From Elgaria multicarinata webbii (taxonomy: Eukaryota > Chordata > Lepidosauria > Squamata > Anguidae), in NCBI RefSeq assembly GCF_023053635.1, contig NC_086176.1:73852536-73916535 (forward strand): a stretch of 64,000 bases of DNA. The letters run 5' to 3'. Positions 14,601 to 26,600 of the stretch are shown here, one piece after another. The translations under genes and the position numbers were made by a program. Each line of letters opens with the position of its first letter. The first letter of the stretch is position 1. The notes under the pieces were generated by a model. The model did no database searches. It saw only the letters and a program-made list of their open reading frames with translations, and was not told the DNA's origin.

Positions 14601-17600
14601 TACTAAGATCCCTAATTGTGTTCTGTTATTATTACATCATCTAGGTCTACTTCACACTCAAGTTTCCATCAGAATTTTCTGGAGCTAGAAAACCCAAAAT
14701 CTAGAATTTTGAAACAACCCTTTCTTCTACTTTATGTAATTTAGTATGAAGCGTATTATTAGAAAGTCTACACTAATTACTTACTATAATTTTAAATTAT
14801 AATCTTATGACTACTGCAAGTGGAACTACAGTATAATTCACAGCAACTCAGATACCAGATGACATTATACCTGGCTGATCAAGTTGAGGTGGTTTAATTC
14901 CATGGCACTTATGGCTTTTTTTCCTTTTCTTCATTTTTTCAGATGACTTCTGATTCAAGCTTTGTATCATAAAATATTCCAGCTAAAACAAAACATAACA
15001 AAAATGTACATTACTAAATACCATAAATAAACAATTTAAGGAGAAAACAGTTGATCTGTTTTTTGTTGTTGTCATACTATGTATGGAAAAGTGTTACTAC
15101 TGCTGCTAATGTGAGCACTCATTCATGAAGACTGAGCTCTATCATTATGTAAGTAAGGTCTGCAATCCTGTTTATGGGCTACTTAAATCCCACTGTAATC
15201 AATGGAAGTTAACTGGCTTAATTGTAGAGTGTTTTTATTATCAACAGCTATAGCTGACAATACAATACTTAAGGGCGCAATCCTATGCATGTTTAGACAG
15301 GAAAAAGTCCTACAACTCCCAACATGCCCCAGCACGGTTGGCTGAGGTATGCTGACTAAACAATGCATGGGATTGTGCCTTAAAACAGTTAACTAAAGAC
15401 TGGGAGGGATAGAGTATTGGACACTGGAGCCTGAAGGCACATGGAGGGCCTGAAACTGCCAAATCCATTCCCACTGCTCTCACCAACTGGGCTGGGCACC
15501 TCCTCTCCACTCCCAGAGACTTTCACAACCAATTGCTCAGTGAAAGAGAACAGCAGGACCATGTACTCAGGGATCTCCTTGAGCGTTACCTACTACTGCA
15601 GGAGTTACAGGACTCTGACTGGGTTCACACAACATGATGACCAATAATGTCTTATTTTCCAGAACAACCCATGATAAGTTAGCCTGTTGTCTGTGAGATA
15701 TCCCACTACCACATGGTAGGTTATTTCCCCCAAATAACCTACCCTGAGAACCCAGTCTGCAGTAAGGGTTATTTTACCTATGGTGGGTAGTGTGTTGTCT
15801 GTCGCACAGGATGGGTTACAGAGATCGCCTACAGAGTTGCTCAGCAAGAGCGACAAAAACTCTCAAGCAATCTCTATTCCTGCTGCAATGGAAGCTAGGA
15901 TACCTGCCTGGCTGGGAAGCATGACTACAGGAGAAGGAGGGGTAAGGGAGTAATTGAAATAAATTACTCTTGTGTAACTTGTTTGCCTGATCATCTGACA
16001 GGAGCACAGTAGATTCTTTGCATAACCATCTACTAAGCATAGGTTACCACCCACCATCGGTTTGTGTGATGTGTGAACCCAATCTCTGACAGATTCCACT
16101 AAGGCCCCAGAAGGCCAAAGTCCCACCCTGTAAGGCCAACAAATTCCAGCTGCATTATAGCCAACACCAGGAAGGCTGGCTCCATTTCTCAAAAGTCTGC
16201 CAAGGCCTGTTTTTGAACTATCAGCAGCCCATTTCCATCCCAGCTGGTCATTATAGGACATTTCAAACATTAAGAATTGGTGCCTGAATTTGCTTATTTT
16301 CTTCTTCCTTCTATATCCCTTTTTCCTTTTGTCTTTTATATTGTAAGCCTGAGGGGCAAGTATTGTGTTGTTTTTATTGATCTGTACACCTCTCTAAGAG
16401 CCATTTTGGCTGAATAAGTGCTTCTCATGGGGTAAAAAAAATGCTTAAAATAAAAAAAAGAAATAAACAGGCCCCATCCATCATCATTATTATAACTACA
16501 CCTAAGATTTTCTAGGCACTGCATAAAGACTTCTTTTAAAATGGACACTGGGGGATGTAGTTCTGGGACAGGAGGAGCCAAAGGGCAGTTGGCCCCAGCT
16601 GAGTCAAAGAAGTGGCCCATGCTGTCTTGCCTTTCCTTCTGCTGCACCCAGGTAGAATGGCTGCTAATAGAAGACAATTTTGGGAGAGGAGTAGCAAAAT
16701 GGCAATCAATCCTATCTACGCTAATGGAATGAACTGTGCTGTCTCTCTCCCTCTGCAGTAAAATGGCAATTTGTACAGTGGCTTTATACTCTTTCCTGGT
16801 CTTACGCCACATCTTTCTAGCTCCGTCATTTACAACTAATAAAAATAAAAACTATGTAGCATAGAGCTAAGTAATAATCAAGACTCATATGAGGAATCAA
16901 AACTTAGGTATTAGAGCATTAATCCTAGGACAACATCAAGAACATAATTGTTGATATTCAAAACCAGTTGTCAAAGGAGTTTTCCTTACAGCAAGGGAGA
17001 AAGCATAACAAAGAAAGAAGAATTTCTGAAAAACTACAATGGGCTAGCTACATTTTATCTCTTGCTGAACTGGGATTAGTTTTAAAAAATAAGTAAATCT
17101 GTATTGGGTACTGTTGTTTTATACTGTTGTTTTTATATTTTTGATGGATTTAAATTTTGTATACTTTTTAATGTTCACTGTTTTTAATTTTTGTAAACTG
17201 CCGAGAGAGCTTCAGCTATGGGGCAGTATATAAATTTAATAAAATAAATAAATAAATAAATAAATAAAGCAAGCAAGAACAGTATCCTATAAAGCGTGTT
17301 GAAATGATTATGTTAAGAAATTAATAATATCATTTAGCTTTGTTTTTAAACTTTTAGACTTATTTTTTACATGGCCTGAAAATTAATTTCAAAACTGCAT
17401 TCTGCTAAACCATAACCATGTAATGGTTCTGATTTAGACATAATTAAGTAAATTAAAATCAACCTGCTGGCATTACAGAAACCTGGTAGAATGACGAGAA
17501 CCAGTCCTAGACTGGACTCGACCAGAGAGGAGGGGACCCTGGACCTAATTCTAAATAGTGTCACCTAGGACCTAGTATGAGATGTTAATGTTGTAGAACC

Positions 17601-20600
17601 TACTGGAAACAATGACCACAGTGCTATCAGATTTAATATATATTTAAGTGGGAAATTGCCAAGAAAGTCCAACACACTCACATTTTACTTCAAAAGAGGA
17701 AACTTTTCTAAAATGAGAGAACTGGTAAAAAGGAAGTTGAAAGGGGGAGTCAAGAGGGTTAAATCCCTTCAAAATGCTTAGAAGTTAACTCAAAACCACA
17801 ATAATAGAAGCTCAGCTAGAATGTACGTCACAGGTTTGGAAAGGTAGCACTAAGTCCAAGAGGTCACCAGCATGGTTTATATGCAGTGTCAAGGAAGATA
17901 TTATGAGAAAAGAAAGCTTCCTTCAAAAAATGGAAGTCCTGCCGAAATGAGGAAAGTAAAAGGGAGCACAAACTTGCACAAGGAGTTGCAAGCAGAAATG
18001 CAAAACATTTTGCGGATCATATCACTAAAAACATCAAGAACAACAATATTCTTTAAATATATAAGAAGTAGAAAACCAGCTAATGAAGTAGTTGGACCGC
18101 TGGATGATAATGGAGTTGTAGTAATAAAGGAGGATAAGGAGGCTGTAGAGAAGCTAAATGAATTCTTCTCATCTACCTTCAGTGCAGAAGTTACAGGACA
18201 GATACCTGTGCCTGAACTGATGTTTCTAGGAAGTGAGCCTGAGGAACTGAAGCAAATAGTGGTAAAAAAAAGATGAAGTTCTCAACCTTATTGACAAATT
18301 GAAAGTTAACAAATCACCTGGCCCAGATAGTAGCCATCCTAGAATTCTTAAAGAACTCAAACATGAAATTGCTGATCTTCTAACAAAAATATTTAACAAT
18401 GTCCCTAAAATCAGCCTCTGTACCTGAGGACTGGAGAATGGCCAATGTAATACCAATTTTTAAAAAGGGGTCCAGGAGGATCCAGGAAACTACAGGCCAG
18501 TTAGCTTAATGTCTGTTCCAGGAAAATTGGTTGAAAGCATTATTAAAGATAAAATTGGCAAATGAGGTTCTGAAAATGTGTGTGTGTGTGTGTGTTGGGG
18601 GGGGATTTTCCAAGTAACCCCATTGTCATGGTCTGATCACTTCCTGCAGAGATTCAAACTCACGACAGGGATGGAGGACCCATTCGGATGGTCTACCCCA
18701 GGAGACTGATGGAATCTGATGGATTTCTGAATGCTCTTGGGAATTTTCCAGTGAAGAGAGCTGTTGATCCATCTGAGGCCGTAGTCTAACTGTGGAACAC
18801 TGAGATTCAGAGGGCCATCAACTTGATTGCACCTGAGTGCCCTCTCCAGTTCTGTGGAGCCCATTCTGCTCCCACTGCAATCAATGAAACAGGCTGGATG
18901 TTGGTTAGAGCACAAATGGCACAAGACTCAAAGTAAAGATGACCAAGCATGCTCTAGAGCATATAATCGTGCCTATTGTGTGGCAGTGCGGGCAGCAAAG
19001 AAGACTTACTTTGCTGCCTCCATTGTGTCCTCAAGTAGCCGTCCAGCAGAGGTCTTTCAAGTAGTCTGGTGGTTGTTAACACTCTCTCCAGCGAATGGAG
19101 CTCAATGACCTACTGTGACCATTTTGCTTCGCACTTTGAGGACAAAATCACTTGCCTCTACAGCAAACTTGACGCTATTGTTGGTGCAGTTCCAGTCAAA
19201 GTGTTTGATGCCACCATCTGCCTGATTTTGTAGGATCAGTTTCAGTTGCTGCAGTCTGATGATATGGACAAGGTACTTGTAGCTATACGACCAATCACGT
19301 GCCCTCTCAATCCTTGTGCCTCTTGGCTAATAAAAGCTAGCCAAGGAGGTTTGACTTGTTGGGTCCAGGGTGTGGTGAATGCTTCTCTTTGAGAAGGGGT
19401 GGTCTTGCTGTCCTTAAGGAGGCAGTAGTGAGACCACTCCTGAAGAAGCTCACTATGGACATAATTTAATTAGACAGTTGCAAATACCCCTTTCTTAGGG
19501 AAGGTATTGGAGGGAGCCATGGCAGAACAAGTGCAGGCATTCTTGGAGGCCACTGATTATCTAGACCCATTTCAATCTGTGTTTTGACATGGTTACTGGA
19601 CTGAATCAGACTTGTTTGCCCCGATGGATGACCTTTATCAAGAGAGGGACGGGGGGAGTTCAACCCTGTTAATTCTGCTCAATCTTTCATCAGCTTTTGA
19701 TACCATTGACCATGGTATCCTTCTGGATTGATTCTGTGGGGTGGGAATTGGAGGCACTGTGTTACAGTGGTTCCAGTCCTACCTGCAAGGTCAATTTCAG
19801 AGAGTAATATTGGGTGACCATAATGTAAATAAATAAATAAATAAATAAATAAAAGTGAGTATAATGGGAGCCCTCACAGGCCCCACAGCAAGAACTGTCT
19901 CTGGAGAGGCCACCAGTGAGGGAGGAAGCAGCAGCCAGGCACCTCTCCACCGTGCCTGGGTCCAGCTCCAGCTGAGAGCCCCCTCCCTCCTGCTACCAAC
20001 TGTCTCTGGAGAGGCCACCAGTGAGGGAGGAAGCAGCAGCCAGGCACCTCTCCACGGTGCCTGGGTCCAGCTCCAGCTGAGAGCCCCCTCCCTCCTGCTA
20101 CCAACTGTCTCTGGAGAGGCCACCAGTGAGGGAGGAAGCAGCAACCAGGCACCTCTCCACGGTGCCTGGGTCCAGCTCCAGCTGAAAGCCCCCTCCCTCC
20201 TGCTACCAACTGTCTCTGGAGAGGCCACCAGTGAGGGAGGAAGCAGCAGCCAGGCACCTCTCTACTGTGCCTGGGTCCAGCTCCAGCTGAGAGCCCCCTC
20301 CCTCTTGCTGTCAACTGTCTCTGGAGAGGCCACCAGTGAGGGAGGAAGCAGCAGCCAGGCACCTCTCCACCGTGCCTGGGTCCAGCTCCAGCTGAGAGCC
20401 CCCTCCCTCCTGCTGTCAACTGTCTCTGGAGAGGCCACCAGTGAGGGAGGAAGCAGCAGCCAGACACCTCTCCACCGTGCCTGGGTCCAGCTCCAGCTGA
20501 GAGCCCCCTCCCTCCTGCTACCAACTGTCTCTGGAGAGGCCACCAGTGAGGGAGGAAGCAGCAGCCAGACACCTCTCCACCGTGCCTGGGTCCAGCTCCA

Positions 20601-23600
20601 GCTGAGAGCCCCCTCCCTCCTGCTACCAACTGTCTCTGGAGAGGCCACCAATGAGGGAGGAAGCAGCAGCCAGGCACTTCTCCACCGTGCCTGGGTCCAG
20701 CTCCAGCTGAGAGCCCCCTCCCTCCTGCTGTCAACTGTAACTGCTGAACTTTGCAACTAAGATTGTAGTGCCTGAATTTGCTTTCCTTTTCCCCCTCCTC
20801 CTCCTCCCTCCCAATCCCCTTTCCTTTTGTGTCATGTCTTTTAGATTGTAAGCCTGTGGGCAGGGACTGTCAAGAAATACTTTTGTAAGCCGCCGTGAGA
20901 GCCTTTTTTGGCTGAATGGCGGCATAAAAATCCTTAAAATAAATAAAAAATAAAATAAATAAGAAGTACATGAAGATCACTGAAGTATTATTTACACATT
21001 TTTAACAGATGCATCCTTATCATTTATAGTGTAAAATATAGCAGAAATAAATACAATCAGTACAAAGTAATTAAGGAGCATATTTAGTAAGACATCTTAT
21101 ACAGATGGCAATATTAAACAATAATAATCTATGTAAAACTTCTAAAATAAGATTCTTTGCAGCTATTTCTTAGTCCCAATCCTGTTTTCCATGTGAGAAA
21201 CATTATGCCTATGTAAGTGCATTTTAAAAGTAGCTGATTCAACAAACTAAAATGCCTACTGACTGCAAACAGATTAACTGCAGAAATCTTAAAACAGGCT
21301 CACTTCCAGTACACAATTAAAATTGGCAAATCCATTAATGACACAAAATACAATTTCTCAGAAATAATTTGGAATCTACTAAGACAGTGATTCATTTGAG
21401 AATATTATTTTCTCCATGACTGGGTGTAATCCATATCCATTCAAAACAAGTTACAGGAGTGGGGGGCTGTATTTACAATATCTGATATTGCTATAGCCAA
21501 TGGTCAATGGAATTAATAAAATGAAATGAATTAGATATCTTGCCAGTACACCATTTAAGATAAAGGACACAATCCTATTGGGAAAGTCATAAGCGTCTGA
21601 CATTGGTTTCAGCACAGAGGAGATCCTTTCCTCTATGCTCTGTCCATCCTGTTTTTTTGGCTAGATGGCCAATTTTGACTATATAGCTAGGGGCTTCGGA
21701 TCAGGAGAGGGGCGTTTAGAAAATAGTCTAAAGCAGCTTCTACAGTCTCCTCCCCTCCCAGCAACCTTCCTTTTACCCTGTCCATGCTCCTTTACCAAGC
21801 ACAGAGAGGTAGCTACCATGGTTCACTCCATGCTGGCTGTGAGGGGGAGGGGGAGGGGGAGAGGAGCGCAGTTTCCTGGCTCAGAGCTCAGAGCACTGTC
21901 TCTGAACTCGGAGCCAGAAAACTGACAAATCCTATGTCCTCCCTAAAGGTTTCTAGAAGACATAGGATTGCTCCTAAAGTGATATTTGGATCTCAAAATT
22001 GTTATATCCTTACTTAAAAATATTAAATTCTTATTCCAGAATATTAATTTACCACTTTTACAGAACATTTTAATAAAGTCCATTACATTGTTGAGGGTAC
22101 ATCATGTTGCAATTTGGTTTATTTTAGCTTTATCCCTCATAGTTCAAGTATCAATCACTGAATGTTTCTCAAATAGTTGAAACATCATTACCTTCTTGTA
22201 TGATTTTCTGTAGTCTACTCAGCAAAAATGTCAATTACACTATTTATTCGCCTTACCGAATTTATTCTTACCACAACGCTGGGACAGCTTAAATTGAGAG
22301 AATGTGATCATAAAGTGAGTTTCAGGTCAGATCAGGGGCCCTGATCCTGGGTCATCCATGTCCATTGCAGCCTCCCAAACAAAGTCTGAATTTTAAATCT
22401 TAACATTTGACCATACTGATACAATGTTATACTTACCACTCCTCCAAAATATTTTCCTATGTAGAAATCATTGAGACTGTGCAATTCCAGGTAAGTAGCT
22501 CCTAGTTCTTTAGCAAGCTGAATCCCCTCAGAAGCTGTAACACAGCTTCCTCTGTCTGAGATACACAAAGGACAAGTGCAAGGAACTTCTGAGAAGACAA
22601 ATTATCCATATAAAGCATTTTAATTACAACAGCTCTTCTTCAGTGCGTTCTACATCTTCCTAAATAATAATGCATTAAACAACAAAAGACAAGATGTGAA
22701 ACCATTTACAGTACAATCTTATACATGGTCTACTCAGAAATAACACTTATAAGTACATAGGATTGTAGCCTATGACCATAAAGAACACAAGTGTCCTGCA
22801 CTTGCCTTACTACAGAGTCACTTGGACAAGAATTATACCGTAATTTTAATTTGGTGTTAAATATTATGTTAGGTTTCCCCCCTGTAATTTTTTAACATCT
22901 GCTTGGGATTTATCTGATGAACAACAGGTATAATTGAATCAAGGTTTCCTGGTGGCAAACTACTTATACTGGAAGGCAAAGATCCCTCCTGATACACAAT
23001 TAAGACTTACTAAGATGATTATTTTGGACTGTTTTTGGATTGTTCCATGTTTTGATTAATTGTTCCTCCTTCATTAGTAGTTTTCTCAAAACATGTTAGA
23101 ATTTGGTAATATAACTTAGTAAATAAAAAAATTACAGAGAAGCTATAATAGGTATTCTTTAAATAATATATAATTTCTAACACATAAAGTAAAATAAACT
23201 GTAAGGGATGGGTCCAGATAAGATTAAGCAGAACCTGCTCACACAACTGGATTTCCCCCACTCCTCCCTCCCACAGCCAGAGAGTAGCTGGACCTTCTGA
23301 AATGGCATGTGATGGGACACAGGCAGCCATAGCAGGATGGAGTAACTGGAGGAATTCAGGAAGGTTGCCTCTTAAAAGTAGACATGGTTTTCTGTTTATG
23401 CAGGACCTCTCTGGATCCAAGTCTAAGTTTATGAAAGATTAATAAAGACATAGTATCTGAAACTTCCAACACATTTTCTCCTTATAATATTCATAGTTTC
23501 TGTGTGAAAATTATCAGGAGAAAATATATTGTTGGCTACAGATACTCTGGTTTTTATTAATCCTTTATTAAGATAGGCTTGAATCCATAAATGTCCTGCA

Positions 23601-26600
23601 TAAACAGAAAAGCATGCTCATATTTGTAGGCATGTTGTTTCTATAACAATACATTTATAATTAATTCATTTAACTGTAATTAGGTCACTGTGTACACCAC
23701 AATTTCTCCCTAAACTGAAAATAAACATCTTATGTCCTCTTCACTTTTCAATTTATCAAAAAAAAATTTATAAAAGAAAAATCAGTACAAATGTCAATTA
23801 TAGTTACTAGGCCATTATGCATCAAAAGATGTTCCTATAGAAAACAAATTAGTATTGTTATAAATAAAACAATTATTATTATTAGTAGTAGTAGTAGTAG
23901 TAGTATTAATATATTATGCCATCAATATATAGGGCTCTTCACAGAATTTGATAAGCAAAAATACATGCTCTCCTTTCCTGCTGACTTTAATCTCTAATAA
24001 ATCTTAGGATATATCAGATTGCTTATGAATCACATCAGATAATCTTTTAGGCAAAAAGATGGCTGCTACCTACTGGTAAACTGTACAAACAGTAGTACAG
24101 TCATACTGAAGCAATCTATCTTGGCCATTTATTCCCAGCCGTTCCAAATAACTTACTACCTTGTAAGAAGCATTGCAAAACAATGACAAACGTAAATATT
24201 TACGTAGATCTACTTATACAAAATCAAACCATTCTTCACAAAGCACCATGTTTAATATCTATGGATAATTTTCAAGGTTTACTTCTTATAGTTCAGCTAA
24301 AATGCAACACAACCATTTAAATATTTTTAGTATTAATGCCCCCAAGTAATCTAGGTAAAGAAATTCCAGTCTAAATCACGTATTAGACTATTTTAATAGG
24401 TATTCATCATACCTATTAAAATAGGTGTGATGAATATCAGACTACAGTTCACTTATATTATTGTTATAATCTTAAAGTGGCAGAAAATATAGTTAGAGCT
24501 AATGACATGTATTAAGATGGAGTAGACGGTTTATCGTAACCAACTCATTGTGAATTTTGTTTTACTCTTAAACAGGTTCTCTTTTTATATGCAACTTGAA
24601 TCTGGCATGTGCTCCCTTTTTCCTTCATGCTCCCATTCAGCACAGCTGCATCACAGTGCACAAGGAATTGAGTGTTAATCCAAAATTAATTCAAATTATC
24701 TGCCATATATTAATAGTCTGAAAAGTCTAAAACACCACAGTACAGCCAAGTTTAAGAATTCATGTAACAAGGGACTGCATTACAGCAACTGTATTACATA
24801 ATGACGCTTAGTGTAGCTGCAATGTATAGCAATGTAATAGACAAGAGCATGGCAATGCATTAATGATTGGAGAAATGCTTCCAGTTGAAAAATAACAAAG
24901 ATTATTCTGCTGCTGCTGCTACTCTCCAATAAATGTATTAGCTTAGAAGGTGACAGAAGAGGAGGGGACTAGAACGTTATAGGAAAAACTAATTTTCCTT
25001 CCAACATTATACCAAATTTTATACAAATCTCTTCCGAACTCATTAAACAAAACTTACAAGAATTGTGCATAGTTCATGAATTCCCCAACATTGTGCCAGG
25101 GGCAGGCACACTGGTAAGCTATGAGAGAACTGCTAGCCTGTCACAAGAAATATATTATTTTAAAAAATAGTTTTTCCTGTGAACCTAAAGAACCCACCCA
25201 CAGAAAAGGCTTTCCAGTGTCTTTGCACAAAATAGCACTCTACCCTTGCTTCCTAGCGTTCAAACTTCATTGTGAGTGGAGAAATTCTGCTGCTGATATG
25301 ACTGTTCTCAATAGCAACAAAGCAGAATTACCTGCCCTAACAGGAGGCATTACCAGAACATTGATTAACACAAGACACAGGCTACTCAGGGGTGGAAAGC
25401 ATGGCCCTCCTGATGTTTTGGCCTACAAGCCGTCCATCCCTGCTCTGAAAGAAAAACTTTTCAGGAGTAAGAGTGCTACCAAAAACTTGGGAAACAATGG
25501 CACAGCTGAAGTTATGAAATTGGCCTTTGTTCACGTACAAGTTAAGGAAAATGATGTTGACAAGAGACCTTTACACACATCAGAGAGATATAGAAATCAA
25601 ATGTGAAAAATCATTGTTTTACCATGTAAGGACATATCCACACAAATTTTCAAGTGATCACATTCATTGTTCCATCAGTCAGAGTAGAATCTTTCACCTA
25701 CTAAAAGGCCTGTATAGTAGAATAGGTTAAAGGCAGTGGCTTCCTCAGGGCTACTCACTGAGATTCATAGATGAAAAGGGATTAAAACCTGGGTGTCTAC
25801 ATTCGAGCCCCACATAGTAGTCACTATTTTACAGACAGGAAATTCAGGGCACAATACTGTGCATGTTTAGAGAGAAGGAAGTCCTACAACTCCCAGCATA
25901 CATGACTGGCTGGGGAATGCTATGAGTTGTAGAACATTTCTGTCTAAACATGCATAGGATTGTGCCTTCAGAAGCTTTTTCTTGAATGGTTCCCACATGG
26001 CTGGGATGTTTAAATGACCCAACCATATGGACAAGTGCTAATCACATGGTTTTCAACCAGGAAATTGCCAGGAAGACCATTCCATGGGAAGACCCTTGAG
26101 ATCATTCCCTGCCCATGTGGTTGGGTCATTTAAACATTACCCCAACAGTTTCAGAATCCACTTAGAATAAATCAGCTCCATACAACTATGGTATTGTTTA
26201 AAGGGCTCCTCAGTCTGTGCTGATATCCAACAGCCCAAATAGCTAGCAGGTATCATTTGGGCATCGGCACAGGCAATTAAGTTTCTGTGGCTTCAACCTG
26301 TAAAGTGCAAAGGTGATGGTACCTGCCCTTTTCAGGGGGCCCTTTGAGCTCTTCGGGTTGCACTTTAGCATGAAAATATGTTCTAACAGAATGAAAGGTT
26401 ATAAAGTTACTACTACACACAACATTGCCACTATGAAAAGAGCAGGCAAAAGTATTTGGCAAGTAATAAAATTTAGCAATTTTAACTACTTTTTTCCATT
26501 TGTCATCTGCCAAATTATAATCTTGAATCCCTCTGAATATATAATATGCAATGTTATTTTTCTGTACTGGGATCACTCTCGAAGCAGGTTTACTTTTCTT

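Larger units (their letters stand above)
14983..22436 (-). other. RHOBTB3 intron 4, repeat-dense
   Basis: A 7.45-kb intron made largely of mobile DNA: TTAA MITE, hAT-like MITE, retroposon tails, CR1-like and L2-like LINE pieces and the long VNTR-headed retroposon. From 20970 to 22436 I see nothing recognisable apart from a short GC-rich, low-complexity patch near 21720-21930. Confidence 0.7.

Noticed and set aside
16336-16812. Minus-strand frame of 158 codons
   Set aside because: It overlaps a retroposon tail and simple A-rich sequence and resembles no known protein.
25121-25606. Open frame of 161 codons in a RHOBTB3 intron
   Set aside because: It includes a hAT-like MITE end and shows no domain; no splice-compatible neighbours were seen.
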